A DNA stretch of 14,374 nt from assembly GCA_024278215.1 (NCBI GenBank), contig JAJRTR010000008.1, forward strand, positions 1 through 14,374. The letters are read 5' to 3'. A program made the position numbers and the translations under genes. Source of the DNA: a bacterium. GTDB taxonomy: Bacteria > UBP15 > UBA6099 > JAJRTR01. Of this stretch, positions 9,501 through 14,233 are shown one piece after another. The number at the start of each line of letters is the position of its first letter. Position 1 is the stretch's first letter. The notes beneath the pieces are model-generated. The model was not told where the DNA came from and did no database searches. It was given only the letters and a program-made list of their open reading frames with translations.

Positions 9501-12382
9501 CGCTCGAACTCGACTTGTATGACGACGGTACAAACGGGGGCGACGCAACCGGCGGCGACGGCGAATTCACAAACAACGCTGTCGGCGCGGCGGCGGGCAC
9601 GGCCATCGGTTCGTATACTCTGACCGTCACCGCTACCGATATGGACCTCACAACCGGTTCCGCCACAGGCTCGCTCGATGTCGTCGACTGCCCCCCACCG
9701 ACGGATATTGCGACTGTGAACGACGGAACTGCCGCCGATATCGATGTAACAACTTCGACAACTCAGCTTTCCTGCAACTGGACCGCATCGTCCGACCCGG
9801 AAAGCGGCGTCGCGCGATACTGGTACTCGCTGGGCACAAGCGCCGGCGCGACAGACACTGTCGACTGGACGGACAACGCCGCCGCCTTGACTGTAACCCG
9901 CGCGGGGCTCGCCCTCACGGACGGTGTGACATATTACTGCAATGTCAAAGCGGAAAACGGCGCGGTAATGGTATCGAATGTCACAAGTTCCGACGGTCAA
10001 CTCGTGGACTCGACACCACCTGTGCAGAGCAACTGGAATCCGGCGGACGGATCGTCACTATGCGGAACTTCAGTGTCTGTCACGCTCGATACTGACGAAA
10101 ACGCCACTTGCGCATGGTCGCTCACCGACCAGGCCTACAGCGCGATGACGGACGCATGCACGGGCACGGGCACGACAAGCCACACATGCGCCGTCACCGG
10201 CCTTTCATCCGGCACGCAGTCGATATATATCGCCTGCACCGATAGTTACGGCAATGAACATTCGGCGGCAACAAATACGAGCCTGAGTTATTCGGTCGAC
10301 GGCGCTGCGCCCGTACAGAGCGTCTGGAACCCGGTGAAAGGCACAACGATTACGTCGACAAGCACCACTCTGATTTTCAATACCGACGAAAACGCCACCT
10401 GCGCATGGTCGCTCACCGACCAGACTTTCAGCGCGATGACAGGCAACTGTCCCATTACCGGCACTACAAGTCACTCATGCGACATAACAGGAATGCTCGA
10501 AGGCGCTGAAATGGTTTATACCGCATGCCGGGACGTATGCGGCAACGAGCAGACCACCTCGACAAATGAAAACATCGACTACATTGTGGATACGACGCCT
10601 CCGGTGCAGAGCAACTGGAATCCCGCCAAAGGGTCCATCCTGACGACTACAACGCAGGACATCACTTTCGATACGGACGAAAACGGGACATGCCGCTGGT
10701 CGCTCTCCGACCAGGCCTACAGCGCCATGGCGGACACCTGCCTCGGCGGCGGCACTTCGAGCCATACATGCCAGACAACAGGGCTCCAGCAGGGCGTCGA
10801 GATAGTCTACATCGCCTGCATAGACACTGTACTGAACGCCGACACTATCGCTTCCAACGAGGAAGTCGACTACACTGTCGACACCACGCCCCCGGCGGAT
10901 GTCCCCGTCTATGACGGAACCGGCGCGGATATCGACACACAGGGCGACTCCTCCTACCTTTCCTGCAACTGGGACGCGTCGACCGATGCCGAAACAGGCT
11001 TAGCGGACTATTACTACTCATTCGGCACTTCGGCGGGTGCGACCGACATCGTCAACTGGACCGACAACAACCTTGCGCAAACTGTCACCAGGACAGGACT
11101 GGTGCTTACGGTCGGCCAGATATATTACTGCAATGTTAGAGTAGTTAACGGCGCGGGCCTGCAATCCGGCGTCACAAGCTCGGACGGAGTGCTGATTGCC
11201 GACATAGCGCCCAGCCCGCCGGTACTCGCCGCGGCGGGCGAGGTGCACCAGATCAGGCTCACATGGACGCCGCCGACGACGACTATCGACGGCAATCCGC
11301 TCGACCCGGCCACCCTGGTATATAAGATATATAAATCAACAACCCAGGGCGGCCCCTACGCCGACCCGCCCCTGTTCACAACAGGCGCCGGCGTTACTAC
11401 TTATGTCGACACTGCCGTTGTCGACTGGACACGCTACTACTACGAGATAATCGCCGTACTGACAGGACCGGGGCTCGAAAGCAATTTTTCCAACGAAGCG
11501 GACGCCGTGCCGACAGACGATCCATACGTCTATATACAGTCATGCGGCTACCAGGACGATAATATTTATCACCCCGCCGACTACTGGGACTACAGCGGCA
11601 TCGCATATCTGAACGCGCCTTTTGACATCACCGCCGACAACGATTATCTCTACGTTTCCGATACGGACAACCACCGCATCCTGTCTTTCCGCCAGTCCGA
11701 CTGTTTCTTCATGGCACCGCCCTGGAGCGAGTTCGGTTTCGACGACGGCCGGCTTAAAAGGCCGAACGGCATTATCTTCGACAACGACAAGATATATGTT
11801 GTGGACCACACCAACCGTCTACAGATCTTCGACGCAGGCGCGGCCTCGGGCACTTTCCAGGTTAAATATACCGTGCCCGCTCCTTTTAATATTTCAAAAT
11901 CCGGAGACGGTAACCTGTACATAACTACATTCGACGACAGGGTTCTCAAGTTCGACCTCACAACCGGAACAATCGACCAGTCGGCTTCATTCGACACTAC
12001 ATCGCCCAGGGGCATCGTCTACAATCCTTCAAACGACAGGATATATGTCAGCGACCAGAACGCGAACATTATAAGGATTTTCGATCCGAGTACAGGACAG
12101 GAAACAGGAACCATCGGGAGTCCCGGAAGCAGAATAGGAGAATTCGACGAACCATTCGGACTGGCTGTCGATACGGCTGGAAATATTTATGTCGCCGACC
12201 GCAGAAACAACAGGGTACAGGTCTTCGACAACACGGGCAACATAGTGAATGTAATCGGAAGCTTCGGCTACACCGGCGGCAGCCTGCGAATGCCTATGGG
12301 GGTTGCGATTTCTCCGAGCACAGGCAACCTGTGGGTGGTCGACACTGCCAACCAGCGCATCGTCGAGTTTCAAAAACCGTAG
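3557..12382 (+). CDS. Giant secreted modular subtilisin-family (S8) protease with PQQ-like and NHL beta-propellers
   Basis: This single intact 2941-residue reading frame begins with a signal peptide (hydrophobic core at residues 8-25, AVAA near 28-31). Domain order by approximate residue: two GW repeats (35-190), beta-sandwich (198-293), I9/fervidolysin-like propeptide (318-395), S8 protease (405-690) with D438, H473, N570 and S632, PKD-like (695-775), Big-like (780-870), PQQ-like propeller (872-1287), A/B/C beta-sandwich array (1290-2550), FN3-like (2551-2653) and a six-bladed NHL propeller (2655-2941). Subtilases hydrolyse peptide bonds, so the expected role is an extracellular or surface protease on a long stalk with two binding propellers. 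The substrate is unknown. I see no LPxTG, PEP-CTERM, S-layer or type IX C-terminal signal; the NHL domain runs to the last residues. Transcription is divergent from moaA. The annotation as an S8 protease is firm; the biological role is not. Confidence 0.96.
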   Translation: MRRSKQHFVYIYISTVFLILLTVAAKNAVAAGGRTTLSPGWQLVTIPYSLTEDNTCMVPENGEVFGISRNTYVMCNRMEGAWKLGKGYWVYADAETEFAVDGNPLPEAGSYKIFLKKGWNIIGTPYLFSVSVEDALLIDSIPITESKKVKPEIFAYDGENEVYVKAKKLEPWKGYLVLALEDTELDVSAIDADETAKRTRTLRIVNTPGAEAEEVGPEDFDPGDTITFWAAAYDETGVFIDNVPVDWSVEGDLPPVSSEPSDHITVTLPEEKTGGKLRAAFMDLIDKTGFLTIIGTGELYAFPFDEKTITEQDSETGTDYVASQIIAAISGGLDAAQVKDFIEGLGGRVIGRNVVAGIYQIKVPDGTAPEDFLKELDSEKSVLFASLNYIFSTGAYPDDPVFGPTAPPQQKWAFDRIGMPAIWDILAPVGEPVVAVIDTGVDVAHPDLADKLLPGRNFIDPSTPGDVTDAGGHGTAVAGVIGAEAGNGIGGAGICAGCRIMPLKACTAGGVCPVFNVANAITYAADNGAEIINLSIGAHLIPGTSAANILELVVNDAVAKGSLLVAAAGNDDTDMNTFYPARLRNVFAVAATDENDNRAPFSNYGSRVDIAAPGVNIYTTNTGGYGFYNGTSLAAAYVSGAAGLLMSVQYGLDNRSVKGYIQASADVIATDRMIGGRLNIKNMMAYFLNSNQPPVISSVAPAARSAATGAAVAVNVTASDPDADILSYTWSVEAGSITQGGDSAVWTLPAQRGSYKVTVVVTDSLGQSDEAEAYVLVLDGALEQLRIEPVNKVFEMGDIGQYQVYCLDNDAIYNGAAPVLCHADEWDLNANIGTLDDSGAFAATAEGGGRIYAAVDSVAASTRVTVAPAGGASLYTVADSTPCTTTWGPRCNMAGTNTTTNYLNPPLTRRAYYTTASQIRDQVIAYNGILYFGDAKGYIYGIDQTTMTEVWPPLDLTARPGSAFLGALDFDPTYKFVYAASNNGYVYKISIDGSTGWAAGTKVWEWTPNAGVDIFINTVTVDGSDIYVATYQEDGVPNVGRMYKITDGGGSASQSWEYPQAPAPPARSFWDKVVIDTIGGTKMAMAGSSGGVFYAVDTNTSNEICTYKPSPTTGFNSAPTLVNGFAYMGSSSGDFYKIDPDPASVVGGKCKSVWTPPVPVANKILSPASYKNNVFYFPAYTVSGTGKLYAVKETGAGPTDYTVLWSSELNGGLSIDPPVIYAAGAKPAGALIMTYNPGQALAFNLNDGSFIGDCIGLSSMLSTSVILPYNGDMEAYATSFNNLTALEKNFPPVITSYSLWEMPVNGVAMPPYGTTSASATVHVDDPNGTDDIVSVTIDITPIGGASDQSLYKSSSTKYYNKSDLIVETGSLPGTHEIIVTVTDFGGLQATAGQFIDVANLAPSIANLTFTPASVCNNGSTTSTVTADVSDPNGLADINTVQVELAPIKSGVSTPVDLFDDGTNGDATAGDGEYTNNTISADAGTAVGTYPIVVTVTDAAGETATDTENIAVVDCSPPTDIANVYDGPDAGIDIDVATSTTTLSCNWTASSDPQSGIDSYWYAIGSMPGATDILGWTSNGLNLTVTNSGLALTDGNTYYCTVKARNGSGLESNPANSDGQKVDSLPPVQSNWNPAGGSALCTSSPTVTLDTDENATCAWSLTDQAYSAMPGANACAGAGTTSHSCAVTGLVSGANTVYIACIDDLLNENTALDNTELAYTADIDPPVQSAWNPAKSSSLTSSSVDVDFTTDENATCKWSLSDDDYAVMPGANSCAGAGTTNLTCAATGLSQGPEFVYISCQDACGNEDTTATNEDIDYTVDATPPTDPSPVNDGTGADIDVTNTTSELSCNWAASSDPESGVAKYWYSFGTSAGASDTVSWTDNAAATTVTKNGLTLTDGQTYYCNVQAENGVGLMSGVITSDGQLVKTPQPPTVANVQFAPASVCADGSTTSTVTANASDPNGLPDINTVRIQLQPINNGTPLELDLYDDGTNGGDATGGDGEFTNNAVGAAAGTAIGSYTLTVTATDMDLTTGSATGSLDVVDCPPPTDIATVNDGTAADIDVTTSTTQLSCNWTASSDPESGVARYWYSLGTSAGATDTVDWTDNAAALTVTRAGLALTDGVTYYCNVKAENGAVMVSNVTSSDGQLVDSTPPVQSNWNPADGSSLCGTSVSVTLDTDENATCAWSLTDQAYSAMTDACTGTGTTSHTCAVTGLSSGTQSIYIACTDSYGNEHSAATNTSLSYSVDGAAPVQSVWNPVKGTTITSTSTTLIFNTDENATCAWSLTDQTFSAMTGNCPITGTTSHSCDITGMLEGAEMVYTACRDVCGNEQTTSTNENIDYIVDTTPPVQSNWNPAKGSILTTTTQDITFDTDENGTCRWSLSDQAYSAMADTCLGGGTSSHTCQTTGLQQGVEIVYIACIDTVLNADTIASNEEVDYTVDTTPPADVPVYDGTGADIDTQGDSSYLSCNWDASTDAETGLADYYYSFGTSAGATDIVNWTDNNLAQTVTRTGLVLTVGQIYYCNVRVVNGAGLQSGVTSSDGVLIADIAPSPPVLAAAGEVHQIRLTWTPPTTTIDGNPLDPATLVYKIYKSTTQGGPYADPPLFTTGAGVTTYVDTAVVDWTRYYYEIIAVLTGPGLESNFSNEADAVPTDDPYVYIQSCGYQDDNIYHPADYWDYSGIAYLNAPFDITADNDYLYVSDTDNHRILSFRQSDCFFMAPPWSEFGFDDGRLKRPNGIIFDNDKIYVVDHTNRLQIFDAGAASGTFQVKYTVPAPFNISKSGDGNLYITTFDDRVLKFDLTTGTIDQSASFDTTSPRGIVYNPSNDRIYVSDQNANIIRIFDPSTGQETGTIGSPGSRIGEFDEPFGLAVDTAGNIYVADRRNNRVQVFDNTGNIVNVIGSFGYTGGSLRMPMGVAISPSTGNLWVVDTANQRIVEFQKP
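3656..4510 (+). other. N-terminal GW-repeat pair and beta-sandwich of the giant protease
   Basis: Encoded residues 34-318. Two copies of an approximately 75-residue all-beta repeat each start with a 'GW.(L/I)(V/I)..P' strand (GWQLVTIP near 40, GWNIIGTP near 118) and end with a 'W..G(K)GY.V.A' strand (LGKGYWVYA, PWKGYLVLA). These are common at the N-terminus of large secreted proteins from environmental bacteria and are of unknown role. They are followed by a beta-sandwich resembling bacterial Ig-like domains (RTLRIVNTPG through GFLTI). Placement before the protease propeptide means this whole segment could be released together with the propeptide on maturation, which is inference. Confidence 0.6.
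4511..5630 (+). other. I9-like propeptide and S8 catalytic domain
   Basis: The propeptide-like segment (residues about 318-395) has the fold signature of subtilase inhibitors: a helix (AAQVKDFIEGLGG), a central strand (VAGIYQIKVP) and an exit strand before the catalytic domain. The catalytic domain then shows VAVIDTGVD (D438), GGHGTAVAG (H473), the oxyanion-hole AAAGND (N570) and NGTSLAAAYVSG (S632), in the canonical D-H-S order. Two cysteines in CAGC and a third in LKAC lie shortly after the His motif and may form a disulfide. The usual Pro after the Ser motif (GTSMAAP) is Ala here, an uncommon but tolerated change. All catalytic residues are present, so activity is expected. Confidence 0.93.
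6170..7415 (+). other. PQQ-like (pyrrolo-quinoline-type) beta-propeller domain
   Basis: Encoded residues about 872-1287. Repeated blade signatures of the form 'Y.(G/A)...G.(I/V)Y.(I/K)' are visible: LYFGDAKGYIYGIDQ, VYAASNNGYVYKISIDG, MAGSSGGVFYAVDT, YMGSSSGDFYKIDPD and FPAYTVSGTGKLYAVKE. At least six blades are suggested. Such domains in secreted proteins usually mediate binding; the residues that hold PQQ in quinoproteins are not recognisable, so cofactor binding is not expected. It sits between the protease and the A/B/C stalk. Confidence 0.7.
7751..9340 (+). repeat. Beta-sandwich superblock 1: modules A2-B1-C1-C2-B2
   Basis: Approximate module limits: A2 7751-8097, B1 8098-8425, C1 8426-8722, C2 8723-9022, B2 9023-9340. 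Module A has PASVC..GSTTSTVTA, SDPNGL.DINTV and a DDGTNGDATAGDG loop like that of choice-of-anchor/Ca-type sandwiches. Module B has LSCNW.ASSDP.SG, YWY, TDG.TYYC.V.A.NG and SDGQ.V. Module C has PPVQS.WNPA, TDENATC.WSL, a Cys near +17, T(S/N).(S/T)C, VYI(A/S)C.D. A degenerate A-type module (A1, about 7423-7747) precedes the block and retains DDPNG..DIVSV but lacks the DDG..AGDG loop. B resembles FN3-type modules and C a Cys-rich sandwich found in large secreted proteins. Confidence 0.85.
9341..11204 (+). repeat. Beta-sandwich superblock 2: modules A3-B3-C3-C4-C5-B4
   Basis: Approximate module limits: A3 9341-9690, B3 9691-10010, C3 10011-10300, C4 10301-10590, C5 10591-10886, B4 10887-11204. 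The order repeats that of superblock 1 with one additional C module, which accounts for the size difference of about 270 bases. C3 shares with C1 an extra N-terminal cysteine (S(A/S)LC). C4 shares with C2 an extra cysteine in the D(A/V)CGNE segment. C5 has neither and carries a (V/L)LN(A/E) segment similar to C1. B4 is the most diverged B copy (DASTDAETGLADYYY). A 24-base stretch is identical in C1, C3 and C4 (8522-8545, 10109-10132, 10400-10423). Confidence 0.85.
11205..12379 (+). other. FN3-like domain and C-terminal six-bladed NHL propeller
   Basis: The FN3-like domain (residues about 2551-2653) has the core W in LTWTPP, the YKIYKS strand and the YYYEIIAV strand. The propeller (about 2655-2941) shows six NHL blades, each ending in an '(L/I)(Y/W)(V/I)(S/V/T/A)D...(R/N).(L/I/V)..F' pattern: YVSDTDNHRILSF, YVVDHTNRLQIF, YITTFDDRVLKF, YVSDQNANIIRIF, YVADRRNNRVQVF and WVVDTANQRIVEF. 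NHL propellers bind proteins or nucleic acids; in secreted bacterial proteins a protein- or glycan-binding role is more likely. The stop codon follows the last blade within three residues, so no separate anchor is present. Confidence 0.85.
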
Positions 12383-12466
12383 TGAAAAACCTCAATCTTC
12401 GCAATACAACGAAGTAAAGTGTTCGAGCAAAAAAGGCTGTGTTTATTGTGATATTACATTTCTTTA
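12383..12466. other. Convergent intergenic gap
   Basis: These 84 bases separate the stop codons of two convergent genes. The only hairpin seen is CTTCG/CGAAG (12397-12401 and 12410-12414) with an eight-base loop and no T-run on either side. It might help 3'-end formation but is not a convincing rho-independent terminator. Confidence 0.35.
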
Positions 12467-13993
12467 TTATCTTATGTAACCAGTGAGTTTAATACTCATT
12501 TTTGCAACGTCTGTGATCATCTCCCGATATTTTTCTTTTTCATAATCAGAGTCATACGTAATCATGCCTACAACATCCATATTATCGGAAAGAAACGCGA
12601 TGTCTTTCAGCGGTATCCGGCCTTCAACCGAATATCTGCCGATCCCGAATATCTTGTATTCCGCATCAGCTTTTTCTTTAACAGTCTCATATTTCTTTAT
12701 GCAGTTTTCAGTGCATTTTTTCCCGAAGGAAACGGCGGCGAAAGGTGTGTTGTCAATGATATTCATGAAATATTGACGGCTGTCCTCGGACAGGACGTTA
12801 AAGAAAGTCACCGCATATTGACCTCTCGGTACCCTCTGGGGAATCACAAAAGATGATATGGTATCATCCCCTGTTTTTCCCGGGTTCACATCCATTCTCC
12901 AGTATAGATAATTATCGTCTTTCGCAAAGTACAATGAATCGATGTGATCGAAATCGGCATTATTGTCCGACCTGAATTTCAGCAGCACGCAGGCGCTTAC
13001 ACCGATCCAATCTGAAATATCTCCGTCTGCCGTGATCTCTCTTTCCTCCGGCGCACACCGCCTGCTTATCCTTTCAACAAGTTTCCATTCGCCATTTATC
13101 AGATTGAATTTGTTGTCCATATAAAAAGCGTCGGAAATTGTTTTCTCATATCCCGTCTCCCTCAATACGATTTTCTCGATAGTGCCTACCACGGCGGTTT
13201 TCCCGTTTATAACAACATTTTCGATCTCCACATCAAACTGTTGTATACTGACGGACGAATTGAATTTTTCTATCGCGTCTGCAAGTTCGGAATAACTATA
13301 TACATAGTTTGAGATCTCGACCGTTGCCGTTTCCGCGAACAGACCCATAACCGCGGCTGTGTCTGATTCGCGAAATCCCGCAATCAGATTCCTCATTAGT
13401 TTTTTCAACTTTTCAACAGCAGCAGTTGTATCACCGGGAGAAGAATATGTTTTTGTGAGGTTGCCCACTGCATCATTGAAACTCGTGTTGTTTAATAAAA
13501 TCGTGACTGCGTCTGTAGCGTTTTCCGCATCATCGAAATTTATGTTTTTCGCAATTCCTGACAGCTCGTCACCAATAAACTTCAGTTCCGCGGCAGAATA
13601 GTTGTCTGGATCGAAAACGCCTCCGAGCAGCCATTCCGTAAGCGCTTCCGACACCGGATCGATACGCACGGAACCTGAAGTTGCTATTGCACGAAGCCGT
13701 CCCATTGATGTTATCGCTTCAACTACTGTTTTCCCCGGCTTCTCAGCGCCGCGCGCGACATCTATCGAGAACCTGCCGTCTTTTCCTGACTTCACGCCTG
13801 TTGTGAGCATTTCACCATCTGTTGTGTACACGCTCATAGCTGCATCCGGTGCCGGATGCAGCTTTCCCGATGTCGTCCGCTCTGAAGCAGGCGCTGGAAT
13901 TTGAACACTACCGGAAATTTCTTTTGCGGCGAGGTGACCGCCGTACAACATTACAACAGTCATACACACGATGGTTGACAGCCATATTTTCAT
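12467..13993 (-). CDS. Secreted protein with regulatory beta-sandwich, NTF2/SnoaL-like and CBM9/DOMON-like domains
   Basis: The product is about 508 residues. I place the start at ATG 13991-13993, which begins a typical signal peptide (MKIW, hydrophobic core, L-A-A near residue 23). A GTG at 14015-14017 is in frame but has no spaced ribosome-binding site; an in-frame TTG at 14006-14008 eight bases after AGGGG is a possible alternative. Residues 50-110 resemble a carboxypeptidase-regulatory/peptidase-associated sandwich (TTDG..L.TGVKSGKDGRFSIDV), followed by a helical segment. Residues about 195-312 look NTF2/SnoaL-like (AVMGLFAETATVEI, GEWKLVER). Residues 320-508 begin DGDISDW, typical of CBM9/DOMON-type sugar- or heme-binding sandwiches, and contain YLYWRMDV. 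The CTEN-C pair near residue 427 may be a disulfide. The function is unknown; extracellular ligand binding is likely. The gene is visibly more AT-rich than the giant gene. Confidence 0.9.
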   Translation of the reverse strand: MKIWLSTIVCMTVVMLYGGHLAAKEISGSVQIPAPASERTTSGKLHPAPDAAMSVYTTDGEMLTTGVKSGKDGRFSIDVARGAEKPGKTVVEAITSMGRLRAIATSGSVRIDPVSEALTEWLLGGVFDPDNYSAAELKFIGDELSGIAKNINFDDAENATDAVTILLNNTSFNDAVGNLTKTYSSPGDTTAAVEKLKKLMRNLIAGFRESDTAAVMGLFAETATVEISNYVYSYSELADAIEKFNSSVSIQQFDVEIENVVINGKTAVVGTIEKIVLRETGYEKTISDAFYMDNKFNLINGEWKLVERISRRCAPEEREITADGDISDWIGVSACVLLKFRSDNNADFDHIDSLYFAKDDNYLYWRMDVNPGKTGDDTISSFVIPQRVPRGQYAVTFFNVLSEDSRQYFMNIIDNTPFAAVSFGKKCTENCIKKYETVKEKADAEYKIFGIGRYSVEGRIPLKDIAFLSDNMDVVGMITYDSDYEKEKYREMITDVAKMSIKLTGYIR

Positions 13994-14059
13994 TCGATCA
14001 CTTAACAAAAGCAACACCCCTGAATATTTTGTGTGGTAATTTCAGCGTAATATAAGAAA

Positions 14060-14092
14060 AGTATACTTAATGGAATTTGCATTTGCAAATTC
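14060..14092 (-). promoter_or_regulatory. Sigma-70 promoter overlapped by a 9-2-9 palindromic operator-like site
   Basis: On the minus strand, TTGCAA (14088-14083) and TATACT (14065-14060) are separated by exactly 17 bases, placing transcription start near 14053 and a leader of about 60 bases before the ATG at 13993. A perfect inverted repeat, GAATTTGCA (14073-14081) and TGCAAATTC (14084-14092) with a two-base centre, covers the -35 box and part of the spacer. This is the usual position for a repressor operator. The promoter and palindrome are seen directly; the regulator is unknown and not encoded in the window. Confidence 0.55.
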
Positions 14093-14233
14093 ACTATGTC
14101 TGACGTTAGCGGATGCGTGATATGCAAGAGATGTCGCGCGAAATATGTTTTGTACTGCTCGCACGGGACGCAATCGCGATTTGCTCATTCCCGGATTCTG
14201 TGGTATTCTAAACTCAGAACAAGTTTACACTGA
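14093..14233 (+). other. Region upstream of the last gene with a 45-codon Cys-rich ORF
   Basis: This stretch holds an open frame of 45 codons at 14096-14233 (ATG to TGA) with C7-x2-C10-x2-C13 and C21-x-H23, a spacing loosely like a zinc knuckle. It has no ribosome-binding site: the ATG follows the AT-rich palindrome directly. No homology is recognised, so I do not call it a gene. No tRNA or other RNA gene is seen. Confidence 0.2.

Noticed and set aside
9191-10000. Minus-strand ORF of 269 codons inside the giant gene
   Set aside because: It arises from the repetitive composition of modules B2, A3 and B3 read backwards; its own internal repeats mirror the module repeats and it has no family signature.
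7751-11204. Possibility that the regular repeats are a CRISPR or satellite array
   Set aside because: Repeat units are about 290-350 bases, keep one open reading frame and vary like protein modules; they have no short direct repeats with unique spacers.
12397-12414. CTTCG/CGAAG hairpin between convergent genes as a terminator
   Set aside because: It has a five-base stem, an eight-base loop and no U-run on either strand.
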